From positions 71,068,300 through 71,132,299 of the forward strand of contig CM049314.1 in assembly GCA_026874595.1 (NCBI GenBank): a stretch of 64,000 nucleotides of DNA, given 5' to 3'. The translations under genes were made by a program, and so were the position numbers. The stretch's first letter is position 1; each line of letters opens with the position of its first letter. Shown here in pieces: positions 1 through 11,568 of the stretch. The DNA is from Sipunculus nudus (lineage: Eukaryota; Annelida; Sipuncula; Golfingiida; Sipunculidae). The notes under the pieces were generated by a model. The model was given only the letters and a program-made list of their open reading frames with translations, made no database searches and was not told where the DNA came from.

Positions 1-705
1 GTTCTCACATTCTTCTTTTTTATAAACATTTTCTGTTCTAAAACATCATCCAATTTCCTAATAATTATATCTATGCAAATACATACTTTGATGTTATATA
101 CCTGCATATTGAAATCACAATTTGGTGCCCTTTCCCTTTTACATGCAAGTGTTTGTTTTTATGGGACTCTCTATGGGACAATCCACAGGTGAGTGCAATC
201 AGCACACCCAAATGATTCAGAGACAACAAAACCTCTTCACTATATGTACATCTTGTTCTCTGATTGGGGATCAGAATTGAAATGCATGTAATCTTCCATT
301 TATTTTATTACAACGCCACCAAATGGCGTTCAGTATTATTCATGTTTTAATCTTATATCTATTTATATATAAGGGAGAAAATAAGAAATGTACGCCAGCC
401 AACCATATAATATAATTTATATATAAATAAGTAATCCATATATATATTGTTGTATCGGTATTGTTATATGTATGTGTATATATAATCTTTTGAGTATAAG
501 ATGTTTCCTTAATTTCCGGGACATGTCCTTGCATTGTTTCACTGCATAGGGCGAGCTGTGTGTTGTTTTCAGTGGATTCGGTAATTTAAGCCCCTATATA
601 CCCTACAGAATGAAGTTTTTCTAGTACATCGTGTGGAGAAGTGCAAGTCGTGTTTTACCTATGCCAGTTTAGTGGCATCAAACTGCTTTTGGTTGATGTT
701 CATTA

Positions 706-825
706 TCATAATAAATTATAGCCGTGTTTGTCTATTGTCGATGTGTAGGTAGATGAAGACTTAGAGGGATGGCTTATTTATTATAACACAAGTTTTCGAA
801 GCGCACAGAAACCTTCGTCAGGTGG
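706..825 (-). repeat. Dispersed terminal repeat, copy 1
   Basis: Read on the minus strand, this segment runs from a block with ACGAAGG and TGTGCGCTTCGAAA to a block with ACACGGCTATA about 100 bases later. The same blocks, in the same order and at similar spacing, occur on the plus strand at 44776-44900. The first block resembles a decayed hammerhead core (CTGACGA then CGAAA), which would suit the terminal region of a Penelope-like element. That assignment is inference. Confidence 0.45.
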
Positions 826-1426
826 CCAGCCTGTTGCATACTTGTTTAATCAGGAGCCATAATATAATGACACATATACACATGATATAAGAAACACTTA
901 AGCGTTTCACAAAGAAATTCGCTAAATATATTCTGATCGGTGGTAGTTCTTTAATATACGAGTAGATTTTATTATTATTTTATCTAAATAAATGCTTATT
1001 AGTACAGTATAATATTGGATTAAATTAAAAATAAAGGATCCCCCCCCCCCCAAAAAAAACAAATGTTCTGCAAGTCTTAATGATTGACCAACTATTTAAA
1101 AAAAAGGAGGGGAAAGACTGGTTTGGAAATTTAATCACACAACACACAACAAACACCCAGTCACCTCCAAATTCTTGTACAACACATGTTTTAAAGTTTA
1201 AACATTTAACTATTTAAAAGATGAAATGCAATGAGGTTAATGACAATGACCGCATCAAAGATGAGAAAACTTATTTAATCTCCTATTCTATCCCATTTTA
1301 ATTCAAAGTGAATATCTTCTGCTATGAATGGGACCAGAAAAGGAACCGTCAAACCTGTAGGGATCCCAGTTGACAAGTCCGGGGCTTTCCTATTGCGCAG
1401 GTTATTTATGCACTAAATTACTAAGC

Positions 1427-1440
1427 TGATGACGTCATCA
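1427..1440. promoter_or_regulatory. CRE/ATF-like palindrome
   Basis: TGATGACGTCATCA is a perfect 14-bp palindrome containing the CREB/ATF octamer TGACGTCA. No gene with a supported start lies next to it, so a regulatory role is only possible. Confidence 0.25.
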
Positions 1441-3039
1441 TGTTATCTGCCGGAAAAAAGATGGTGCCTTAAAAGACATGCGACGAGGTGATCCACATAA
1501 TGGCGCTCGCTTCAAGTTGTAAAAGTGCGACCACACTGGATTTTTGTGTTTTACGCCAGAATTTCTCACTTCCGCGCTGGAAAAACATCTTTCCCTGTTA
1601 TACTAGGGTCAGATATACAGAATGCCATGATCATACCGTTTACCTACAGGTTTTAACAGAATATGAGCTAAAATTACGCTTTAACGCATGTCCAATCGAT
1701 GTGACAATAAATTACACAGGATGTCCTTGGTGACAAACACGTCCGCCTTGTGAGCTCCCTTACATTATAAGATTTCTGTATATATTCAGATAAAACAATA
1801 AAGTTTAGGATTTTTTACAGAATTCATAGTCCGAATATATATGTAATTCCAATGTTGTAAGCCGCACGTCAGAAAATACCGTGACCATAGCTTACAATAT
1901 AAGCTAAATCACATGATAATTGCAAACCTTTAATTTGACAGTAATGGCACGTCTGTAATTTTATCATTACACAACTGTTAGTTGTAACCCTGTTGATAAA
2001 GTTAAGCCGATGAAATAATTTGACAAGTATTAGTATAAAGTGAAATTAATAAAACCGTGGTCCCAGATCCTCGTATCCCAACCCAAGGACCCAGCCCCAT
2101 GATTTACAAATCCCAGTTATCCTTGCCACTATAGGCGAGTAGACAGCTTATTATTTAAAACTATTGACTCTGATGTATCAGTGAATTTCACTCTGAAATT
2201 TACGCACCATACAGTAGCTCGTTGTCTTCATTAAAGTTCTTTCAATTATCCAAACTTTACAGTAGACAACTGTTTACATTCTGTAACATTATCCCTCCTT
2301 AAGAATCTAATGTCCCCATAGATTCTAAATTACTTAAATGATATATTATGCGGATCTGTTCTAGTTCAAATATCTTCTATTTATGCGTTTAAATAATTTT
2401 AACATTTCTACATAATTTTCCCAGGACCATTGAATGTTTATAATATTGTACATTAATTTTCCGATTTGGTAAGATGTTTATTGATATTTATTTGCTGAGC
2501 CTCTTAAACTACGGATGGGACCTGGAGGTACCGGAACCACCACCTTCCACCCAAACCCAGGACCCGTTATGGCTTTCTCCATCGGTCGAATAGAGAACAA
2601 CAGCCATAACATTTTATAGAGGCAGCCCATCATTGCCACTTCTCTGCATAAAAATTAAGGGCGTCCCATTGGTAAATATAATCTCCTGGGAATTATAACT
2701 TAGTGACAGGCCCAGATCACTGTCAAAAATTTTGCAGAACTCCACGGATCACAAGACTTAGCGAATATTTCACCAGCCTTACAATGCTTCAATACAGCTA
2801 TAAAAAATGACCAGAAGTGGACCAGTTTGCTGGACATACAAAGCAATATTACCAAGATTTACAACTTCCAAAATTAAATTTAACCTACATTTTTTGTTCT
2901 TTACAAATAAATTGAGTATATTCAGCTCTACGCCAATTCTTCTGACAATATAACTGTTTACACTATGTTATAATAAGCTAATCTACCCTTTGAGACTAAA
3001 AAAACATTAGCATTCACAGAAAGATTATGATACCAGACA

Positions 3040-3639
3040 TCAAAACAAATATACCAAGTTCATGGCGTTTTTTTCATTTTTAAATCGAGTTTGAGGTTGA
3101 GGAAGTTTGGGATCTGTTATATTTACGGTTTGTAGCAAAGGTTTGTCAGTCTCAAAGCATTTGCGGCATTTTGCTTGAAATGACGGTTGGTGTCTATGGA
3201 GTGATGCAACAGCTTTCAAGAATAAATCGATAGCATGAGAAATGTCCAAACGTAACTGGAGAGAGCTGACGGTTGCCGATGTGTTTTGTTGATATAAACG
3301 ATGGGAAATGGTGGCTAGATGTGAGATGCAGACGTCTATTTCATTGTTTTGGTCATTTTCATTTTTTTCCTCAGTAGATGAAAGAATATTACAATGAAGA
3401 GGGATGTCTTTACGAGTACAGTACTTCTTTTTGAAGGATACTATCATCCCGTGGATGATGCCGTTTTCGTAATGGCCACCTGAATAACTTAGCCACTCAT
3501 CATTATTTATCGGAGTGGCTGCTTTGTTTGGAATAGCGCAACCTGTACCGATGTGGCACTTGCTTGTGTTTTTTTTTTTTTTTAATTGATCTTTCGTGAA
3601 ACATGGCTCTGGTAACCTGCCCGGGAGCGACAAAACCAT
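3040..3639 (-). CDS. Unrecognised 199-codon open frame
   Basis: An ATG-initiated frame of 199 codons runs without interruption in AT-rich sequence, which is long for chance here. It is lysine- and asparagine-rich with no transmembrane run. A poly-lysine stretch near residue 20 comes from an A/T homopolymer. I recognise no domain. It lies just left of gypsy debris on the same strand, so it could be a fragment of a mobile element, a single exon or noncoding sequence. Confidence 0.22.
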   Translation of the reverse strand: MVLSLPGRLPEPCFTKDQLKKKKNTSKCHIGTGCAIPNKAATPINNDEWLSYSGGHYENGIIHGMIVSFKKKYCTRKDIPLHCNILSSTEEKNENDQNNEIDVCISHLATISHRLYQQNTSATVSSLQLRLDISHAIDLFLKAVASLHRHQPSFQAKCRKCFETDKPLLQTVNITDPKLPQPQTRFKNEKNAMNLVYLF

Positions 3640-4072
3640 TCACCCCCGGCACCACTGGTGTATGGCCACTTCTTGTAGGGGATGTGCCGAAACAGATGTT
3701 ATTAAAGGCCGCTGCGGCTACCCTGGTGCCCGCATATCGTACATTGCAACTTGTCCATTTTTTTCGTTGCTGTAAAAAAATATATATAACAACTAATTAC
3801 TGCCGACTTGATAACATCATAAAGTTATTCCCTTATTAAGACTGGCCCCTGACAACCCATTTGTAAGGCAAGTTCCGTTTTTTTTTTCTAATACCAGAGT
3901 GGAATATTAGTTCTTGTAAACATTTCAAGTTTGTCATAATGTATCGTTTTGGTTGCCCTTTGCCGCGCGACTTCTACCTCGTACACAAGATCTTTCAATT
4001 TTTTCAGTTGGCCCTAACCAGTTATTTTATATATTTTAGCAACTAACCACATGCCTGGCCTTATTTCTAAAC
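3640..4072. other. Intervening sequence without recognised gene
   Basis: I see no supported gene. The minus strand has a short open stretch near 3600-3740 that matches nothing I know. Confidence 0.4.
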
Positions 4073-4453
4073 TTAGGTCCCAGGAAGGTATAGCCTAAAC
4101 CCAACCATTGTATAATAGATCTCTTCCGTCTTTGCAGGCCATCCTTTACGTTTTTGGCGAGCTAGATTGTTGGCGTCCGTGGTTTTTTTAAGTGTCTTAG
4201 TAAAAGCCCTATAAGAAATTGGCTCGGATTTGGTTGGACTGCAAACTAATAATTCAGCTGGTATGCGAATTTCTCCTCCTAGCATGAGCATATTTGGCGT
4301 AGTACCAATGCTTTTATGTACAGCAGATCCATAGGCACTAGATAACCAGCTTAACTGCAAGTCCAGATTGCTTTCTTGTTTTGATACATATGACTTGATC
4401 AATCTTAGGATGGTGCGCTTGATACGTTCAACCATCCCGTTACACGCCGGCAT
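4073..4453 (-). pseudogene. Gypsy integrase C-terminal fragment
   Basis: The 126-codon frame begins within the conserved integrase block NGMVERIKRT, which keeps the catalytic Glu. It continues through a stretch matching the usual LSWLSSAYGSAVH and TTPNMLMLGGE blocks of Ty3/gypsy integrases. The DD part of the DDE triad and the zinc-binding head are absent, so this is a 3' remnant. Confidence 0.8.
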
Positions 4454-4504
4454 CCCTAATTCTCTGCAGCACCTCTTGAAGCCTCGCCAAATACTTTGTC
4501 TAAA

Positions 4505-4810
4505 TAGACAGGTTTGACACTATAACTTGTGTAAAATGATCTCCATGCACCATTCGAATGCGCTAGGAGCATTTACCAAACCAAATGGCATAAAGGTAAA
4601 TTCATAAAGCCCGTATTTGTTACGAATGTCGTTTTAGATTGATCTTACTCCTCAGCTTATCTGCCAATAACAGTTCACTAAATCCATGGTCGAGAAAAGC
4701 TTTGATCCCGCCAAAGAGTACAGCAATCTTCTATACGCGGTGATGGATAGGAATCTTTCATGGTTACTTTATCAACCTGCCTTGCTCGTCAAGAGTTATC
4801 AAGGCATTTG
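4505..4810 (-). pseudogene. Gypsy reverse transcriptase fragment
   Basis: The minus strand encodes KDSYPSPRIED, then in another frame KAF..MDLVNCYWQI, then NKYGLYEFTFMPFGL and VNAPSAFE. These are consecutive RT blocks of gypsy elements split by frameshifts. The YxDD block is not present before the frame stops near 4517. Confidence 0.75.
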
Positions 4811-6111
4811 TCCTGACAATGATGTCTTTTAAATGTTCAGGATGTGAGCCCATACTATCTTTTCCGTTACCCACACCGTGTAATAACTACAACATATGAA
4901 CCACATTGATGGTAAAAAATAAAACCACATATCTTATGTATGGTCCCATCGGCCAGCTTTACCTAAGCCTGAAAATTAAACCTCTTTGACCAAGATGTCG
5001 AACATTCTCCATTTTTTTGTCATAAGTTTATGTTAAAATTATGGTTCTGCTGGTCCCAGTGTCTAGCAAGAAATGGTCCAAATACATCACAAATAAATGC
5101 ATCACTATAAAAACTGCCATTATACAAACGTTCAGTCCGGCACCATCAGCAAACCTGCTCATTGTCTACGAATGGGGTTGTTCCCCGGTCCGCTGGGATC
5201 AATCCGAGTTAGTTTCCCCGTGTCTTTAGCGTCGGGTTTCGGGGCGCCGCATTGTTGCTTTGCAGGCATTCCTTTGAGTAATGTCAACCTGCCAACATAG
5301 GTAACAGATGCCTCTTTTCTTTACATTCTCAGTGAGATTTGTGCTAGTGGACACTAGATGCCTCTGCGTGTGACAGACGACAACAGTTGATTACTTTGGG
5401 CGCGCCCCTCCTTTTATCATGACAGCGGCAAGTGTGGGCCGCTGACGTAACGCTAATAAATGCATACCCACACCACAGGCCAATAACCGGCCGTGAAACC
5501 TATGTGATCACTATAAGTGTATATCATAATGCTTAAATATGCTATATAAATAACAGTTTAGTCAAATTAGGGTTCGTATAACAAGTGAAAGCGTTTGTTT
5601 GGTAAAAGGGGAACACGATGCTTCGACTCACAGCTAATCAGAAACGGGCTTTCCCCATACGTCATTAAACTAGCGTAGTGATATAAGAAGTACTCAAGTA
5701 AGCTGGAACATGGTGAACGGCTGACCATCTTAATGCGAAACATGCATTTCTGTGATGAATTATGCATGGCGTCATACATACTTACATGCTAAAATGGATC
5801 TTACAGTTGACCCCCATGTTAACATGTTAAGGTGAGCTCGTAAAGTTGTCCTGTAAGTGAAGCGTCCGTTTAATATCCGTATTATCGCCCGGACGGCCCG
5901 AGTGTTTACAAATACAAGTGTGACAGTGTCAACATGTTGACCACGCTTCACATTTGACATTGTATTGACCCGTGCTACTGAATTAATTGACTACAAATGA
6001 CATGAAGTATGACATTTTTATTTGTTGATTGGATTTATTAGTTTTTATTAGCTTATTAACTAAGAATATTAGTATCCGACGTAATACCAGATAAAAATCT
6101 ATACTACTCAG

Positions 6112-6152
6112 CTAATGCTGGTCACATTTACATAAAATGTGACCAGCATTAG
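6112..6152. repeat. Perfect 18-bp inverted repeat, 5-nt loop
   Basis: CTAATGCTGGTCACATTT (6112-6129) is followed by a 5-base loop and then its exact reverse complement (6135-6152). Either strand can fold into an uninterrupted 18-bp hairpin. No gene is adjacent, and the flanks do not show the T-run of a terminator. Confidence 0.85.
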
Positions 6153-6315
6153 TTACTGCCGACGATCGGTCCTTGAAGTTATAAAAATAGGTTAAATATC
6201 TCACGCCTATGCACCCAAACCTGGCGAATATTAATATTAAATTTTTATGACACTAACCCCCCCCCCCCCCCCAGACTACATTTCGTCACTGAAATGGCAT
6301 ATATTGATATCAACA

Positions 6316-6356
<41 letters not shown>

Positions 6357-6425
6357 TGTTAGTGATCTGCCGTTAAAAAATTAATTTATTACTAAATAAT
6401 ATTAATATATATATATATATATATA
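6316..6425. repeat. Two (AT)n microsatellites
   Basis: Two uninterrupted AT dinucleotide arrays (about 40 and 23 bp) are separated by about 50 bases of AT-rich sequence. Confidence 0.9.
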
Positions 6426-6597
6426 TTATATTACAGAGTCCATGTTCACCTGTTTACAAATGTGGATATGGGCGCTTACAGCCATTCTTAAAATGGGGAT
6501 TAAAGGGTCTTCTATCTTGCTGATGACGAAAGTTCCTTCTATAGGAGCTTGGTCGCCAGTGTCCCGGCAAGGTTTCGGTGGGCTGGAATCAGAATGG

Positions 6598-7574
6598 TTA
6601 TCTGAGGTTTTGGTAGACTTTCTCGGTGGTTTGGGTATTTTCTTTTGAAGGTAGGCAAGAAATCACATCAGCTGCTGGGGTTGGGCTTGTGATTGCCGGC
6701 TTCAGGTTCTGCCACATGTCATTAAAGTCTTGCTCCCAATACTGCAAACTAATGGCTGGGGTCCAATCAGGTTAGTCTGGCACAGCCTTACCTGCAGCAT
6801 TGGTAAGAGTGGATTCTTTTTGTGCCAATACTGGCTGAACTGGGCAGCAATGTGTTGCATTTTGATGGACAGTTCCTTCTGCCCATCGATCAAGGCTTGG
6901 AGTAAAGGGATGATGCCCTCTTTCAGTGCGATTACTGTAGTCATCAACAGTTCTGTAGCTGCCATGAAATTCCTTGCAGCTCCTTCTGTCCTGATAGCTG
7001 TCGCTTGGTGGTCTCTTCCATTCAAGGGCTGAAGATTGGCCGATATGTCTTGTAACTGTCCTTCAATTCTTTGGACGACCTGATGAGTGATAAACGTTTT
7101 TGCTTTGAACTGACAAAGGTTCAGATTGGCCGCCACCATTTGGGTTTTAACACTTGTCACGGTTTCCCTCAAAGTAGGACCACGTGTAGCATTGGCCAAT
7201 GACCCAATTGCTGTCAAACATTCTCTGAGTAAGTCCGAGCTGTTGTGGTTGTTGCTGCAGAGCTTCTACGAACCACTGCCAGCTGGCTGTTCATGGACGA
7301 CACTAGGGGCGGGTGCAACACTTGCACCTGGACTTGTGACACCCAGTTCCGTTGCTCTCCGGACGAACAGTTCTCCATCCCCATTGGAGTCATCGTTGAT
7401 TGTCACTGTATGGGAATTTTCATTGGCAAGAGCTGTATCGTCGGCGCCTTGCGGGGTTTCTGTGCAGTGCTTATCGAGATCAAAATTATAAGACGTCTTG
7501 AGTCCGCACAGTCCACAATGGTATGGCACATCTTTTAATGGGACATGAACTTTCACAAAGTGCCACTTAGCCAT
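6598..7574 (-). pseudogene. Broken frame downstream of gypsy pol, C2H2-like finger
   Basis: From ATG at 7574 the frame encodes a head with HCGLCG and, 14 residues on, KHC (residues about 20-38), a C2H2/C2HC-like finger. An in-frame TAG at 7263-7265 follows; the same frame then stays open to 6702. A frameshift near 6740 opens a further stretch (QYWEQDFNDMW onward) to a stop at 6598-6600. The middle part is Gln-, Ala- and Leu-rich and probably helical. It lies on the same strand, just after the integrase end of gypsy element 2, in the place of a third ORF. I do not recognise the family. It may be an extra ORF of that element, a separate mobile element or a host-gene fragment. Confidence 0.45.
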
Positions 7575-8266
7575 GGCCTTTCTTCCGTAATAACTGCATT
7601 TGACGCATTACAGGCTTTGATGACGATCAATAGATTTCTCCCTGTACTGACAGGATAAGGAAGGCAAGATGTGTACTCGGGCTTCCGGTAATATATGAAC
7701 AGATTTCTTTATGTTTTTTTAATTGAAGATCACTTCTCACAGCCACACACTTTGCATAAAAAATGATTGGTCCAACCCTCCTCGATTTTATATTCTCTGT
7801 TGTGGACATGGATTGCCAAACCAAACACATAAAACAGGTAATCAGGACATTCTGACAATATAAGTTAGTCACAAATCTGTCACTGTTTGTTGATTCTGTT
7901 TTAATTTAGTCTGCAGCTTCTTTGCCAAAGCCGGAATGAATGATGCATTATACACTCCTAAACAATCATGGAGGACTACTTCTGCCTTCTTCCTGTCTGT
8001 TATTTGATATAGAGTACAGCGTAAGGCTTCTGTTACTGCAAATGGAACCAGCCATCTTGTGTCAGTTTCTTAGCACGAGGGTTTTGTTTATAGACAACAT
8101 CTCAAGGCTTATATTTATGTTGTAGTACCCTGGTATCATAATTTCTTTTCTTTATCTTGGCAGCTTATTTGAAATAAATTCTAGCTCTATAGTAGCATTC
8201 AAATAACTTTGAGGTTTTGTGCATAACTATCAGGTGTCATTCCCTCAGTCAGAGGTCTGGGAAATA

Positions 8267-8548
8267 TCAGATCCTAAGGCAGTGTGTTTCGCTTCTGAAC
8301 ATCAAGAAATTATGGATATATCCTGTAGCAGGGTGTATGGTACCGCGATATGCAGCAGTGAGCAATGGTAAATGTAAGTCCCACACATTTTGATTGTCTT
8401 GAACATAACATCTTATCATTTGTGCCAATATTTGGTAGAATCGTTCCACTAGTCCATTTGATGCAGCGTGATATGGAGTAGTGGTCTGTGTGAATTTCAA
8501 GCGGGATTCACAACTTTCACAGGAATTTATAGACAAGAGTATAAGCAA
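8267..8548 (-). pseudogene. Gypsy integrase core C-terminal part
   Basis: It encodes TTPYHAASNGLVERFYQ, with the third acidic residue of the DDE triad, followed by WDLHLPLLTAAYRGT and a degenerate version of the block that normally reads GYTPN.LMFGRE. Beyond the frame's end, further integrase tail blocks (YAQNL, FAVTEALRCTLYQ) appear in other frames down to about 7950. Confidence 0.8.
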
Positions 8549-8673
8549 TTGTCTGGGCTGTTGGATCCGGGAGTGGGTAAGGTTCTACCAATCTAGTGAA
8601 GTAATCTGCCACCACAAGAATATATGAATTTCTAGAGCTATAAGTTAGGTAGGGGTCCAAGTATGTCCATCCC

Positions 8674-9150
8674 TTAACGGTCCATGGGATGTCCCACTGT
8701 GTGGTTCACTAATGCAGCTTTGTTAGCTGTGCTACTTCGACGATTGGCATTACACATAGGACATCTTTGAATGTAATGTGTTACATCAGATCGCAATGTC
8801 CGCCAATAAGCCCTATGTCTTGTTTTTCCATTGGTCTTCTCCGCGGCTAAATGGCCCGAGATATGGGACTCGTGACACTGGCTGATCACTTGCTTTCTAA
8901 ATTCCGCTGGCACTAGCAGCTGCATACAGGTATTTTGGGATTTGCTCTCTATCCATTCTATATATTGCACGTCATTGCCTTGATAATGCGTCCGCATTTC
9001 CGCATTTTGACCCTCACGATGCAGGATATTTAAATCATACTGCGATAAAACTTCAAGCCATCGGGATAGTTGTCCTTGAGTAGCTTTGAAATTAAATATC
9101 CATCTAAGTGAGTTGTGATCAGTTCTTAAGATGAACTCCCTTCTTAGCAA
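8674..9150 (-). pseudogene. Gypsy RNase H end and integrase zinc head
   Basis: The 158-codon frame opens with the RNase H block FILRTDHNSLRW and continues through LSRWLEVLSQYDL. It ends with the integrase HHCC head (CHESHISGHL then CPMC). The order and spacing are standard for Ty3/gypsy. The upstream part of RNase H lies in another frame. Confidence 0.85.
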
Positions 9151-9419
9151 ATGATGCCTGAATACTTAAATAAAACAACAGCCGCGTTCTCTTCTCGTCA
9201 CACAGTATGGCGTTGGACCTTGCTGAGCTTCTTTGGTGCATAGCTTATTACTCGCTCCTTTCCACCCCCCCCCCCCCCATGCCTGTATCATAATCATCTG
9301 TGTCCAGCTATGTACCGTCCATCTGATCTAGGATAAGACAGTATGGGTGCATCACAGAATCCTTCCTTCAGCTCATCAAAGGCATTTTTTTCACTCGGGT
9401 GTCCACTCAAATTCAATGT

Positions 9420-10308
9420 TTTTCTTTGAGACGATTGAGTGGTGCTGCTACCTCAATGAAGTGATAAATGAATCGACGATAATAGTTACATAAGCCCAAA
9501 AACTGTTGCACTTGACGTTTGGTTTTTGGTTCTTCCGTAGTGTTGCATTGTTGAAATTTACTATGGATTTCGGAGAATTCCATCAGCTCCTACTGTATGA
9601 CCAGAAATAACTTTTTTTATCTTTTTTTTTACATTTGGAGGGTTTACGCTTAAGTCCCGCAGTCTTGAGCATCTGTAATACCTGAGCTAGTCTTGTCAAG
9701 TGTCAAGTGTCAAGTGTCAAATGTCGATGCGTAGTTAAGGATAGGCATCCTTTACAGTCACTTCATTCAGTCTTATACTTTTCCTCACCAAAACCACTGG
9801 AGTGGGCCAGGCTGATTTTGATGAAGCTATCAATCCATCATCGAGCTGTTCTTTTAGATAAGTCTCCTTCTCAGCCTCAAATGCTCTGGGGGTGCCCCGA
9901 AGTGGCTGTCGAAGCGGTGCAGCTCCATTTACATCAATCTGATGTTTTAATACAGAACAAGTTACAAGTACAGGTTATTTTTCAAACAAAAACTTCCTTG
10001 TGCTCTAGTAATATACTGGCTAATGTCTCAAAGTGTTCTGGTTTATCCGTGGTATCAGAACTTCTTTTATATAAATCTTGTATGTGCTCAGGGATTTTTC
10101 CTGCCGTGCCTGTCTTTCCCTGTATAACTTGTCTCACTTGATATGTGTCCAAGGCCTTTATGGCACCAGCTGATTCAGCGGGTTCAGTTGAATCACTAAT
10201 TTTATCAACTTGATATATTTCACATATCTTGTTACCTAGTCCTATCTTGACTCCATTGGGTGAGAGAATAGCTATTCGAACTGGAATTGTTGGTTGGTTG
10301 GTTGACAT
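9420..10308 (-). pseudogene. Gypsy linker and RT with core deleted
   Basis: 10308-9982 encodes the pre-RT linker, ending GKIPEHIQDLYKRSS and LLEHKEVF. About 9975-9725 encodes the RT start: LRGTPRAFEAEKETYLKEQL, then SKSAW and VVLVRK, jumping straight to RLNEVTVKDAYP and a stop. It then jumps to TRLAQVLQMLKTAGLK (RT end), followed by RT-connection blocks (QVQQFLGLCNYYRRFI) near 9430-9500. The catalytic YxDD region is missing, and the junction is a 7-bp tandem repeat. Confidence 0.8.
9690..9724. repeat. 7-bp tandem repeat at RT deletion junction
   Basis: Four near-identical copies of GTCAAGT occupy the place where about 100 codons of RT core are missing from gypsy element 2. Confidence 0.7.
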
Positions 10309-10559
10309 TTATCAGAACTCTCGCAGATATAATATCCGAGTTAACTGCTGAAGGACTAGTCTAACGAAAACTGAGCCAATGCTAAAATATTTTCCACAGA
10401 ATATATAATCTTTCAGGTAACGAAAATGATACCAGAATGGCCAGATTGAGAAAGTCCATAGGAAGAATTTCCTGGTGGTACATGGTTTAACCGATGTATT
10501 TTCCGTAATAAAAGTAATGTGAAGCAAAGAGAGGCCAAAAAAATGGCTTTCCACACGTG

Positions 10560-11511
10560 GTCTGAATTCAGTGACTATGATATAGAATTGTTGTTGGCTA
10601 GTGTTACTTCCTCACATGAGCTCATTCTGTGACATCTCGTAGTGCACAAATCAAATGGGAAAACCAAGACTACAGCAAGGGGTCTGCATTGTATATGTAA
10701 GTTATGTAACATGCATAAATTTCACCGTAAAATATAAATTATACGGGAGAGCCAAGGGTCTTAATTTGCTTTAAGGGATAGAAGTTTGTTACGTGTTCAA
10801 CAAGTGGGAGGCTGCTGTCAGATAAATGATCTCGTAGGATACATGCATTTCTCTAGAATTGGTCCTCTGTCAGCTTATCGGGCAAGTATGCCAATACCCT
10901 GAAAAGATTTCGTACCTTTCAAGATGACAATGGTATTCCTTTAAACTTAGGATAAAAACTCACGGAAGTTCCTTCCTTGATTTCCATCTATACAGTAAAT
11001 GTACAACTCATAATATGCATAGAAATCTCGTATTATACGGTCTTCTGATACTAAAAGATGAAAATCCTCTGGCTTAGAAATATTGATATTTCCTTAATGG
11101 TTAGTCCAATGTAGTCAAAACAAATATTATGAAAATACATTTCTTTCTTATTTCAAAATTTCAGTGATAATTGCACGTCCTAAGTCTGCAAGAATAAGAC
11201 GACCATTGGCTGAGAAGGTGTCACATGCACTTGCATGCCGAAGATGGCGGGAAAGACAAAAATTAAAGGACAAACAGACATGGTTGAAAACATAAAGCTG
11301 CACGTGTGGGCACTTACTACGTCCGTCGGCATAACATGCCTGAAAACAAACTGAAACATGCAAGGGAATAAATACAGTGCAAGAAAACAAGCCGAATATC
11401 GAAGGTCAAAGCAAATCAAACAACTCCAGGTACACAAACCAGAACACACACCATCGCACGCACTCACACACAAACACGCACAATTTTTTTTAATATCTAA
11501 TATACTATATA

Positions 11512-11568
<57 letters not shown>

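Larger units (their letters stand above)
1..3039. other. Gene-poor repeat-rich flank
   Basis: I recognise no gene here. Short open frames, such as one of 81 codons at 1488-1733 (+), match nothing I know. The stretch holds a dispersed terminal repeat at 706-825, a C12 run at 1040-1051 and a perfect 14-bp palindrome at 1427-1440. It is otherwise AT-rich intergenic sequence. Confidence 0.5.
4073..5075 (-). mobile_element. Decayed Ty3/gypsy pol, element 1
   Basis: Three pol pieces lie in order on the minus strand. An aspartyl-protease motif LLDTGTS is at 5041-5070. Reverse-transcriptase pieces at about 4510-4810 include KDSYP and the hallmark block GLYEF..MPFGL.NAP. An integrase C-terminal piece is at 4073-4453. 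The RT pieces are in different frames with stops between them, and most of the connection, RNase H and the integrase core are missing. No LTRs were seen. It is dead. Element 2 next to it is a separate copy or family. Confidence 0.8.
5300..6597. other. Intergenic sequence with hairpin and AT arrays
   Basis: No gene recognised. It contains a perfect long hairpin at 6112-6152, a C16 run at 6257-6272 and two AT arrays (about 6316-6355 and 6403-6425). Confidence 0.45.
7940..10320 (-). mobile_element. Decayed Ty3/gypsy pol, element 2
   Basis: Minus-strand pol blocks lie in order: a protease-to-RT linker (from about 10320), an RT N-terminal part, RT C-terminal and RNase H pieces, the integrase zinc head and the integrase C-terminus ending near 7950. 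They are in several frames with stops and an internal deletion of the RT core. No LTR pair was seen. The sequence blocks differ from elements 1 and 3. Confidence 0.85.

Noticed and set aside
5041-5300. Plus-strand frames of 62-67 codons
   Set aside because: They are antisense to the gypsy protease motif and show no domain.
6702-7538. Plus-strand frames of 97-121 codons
   Set aside because: They are antisense to the broken finger-containing frame on the minus strand, which has better amino-acid composition and a recognisable finger.
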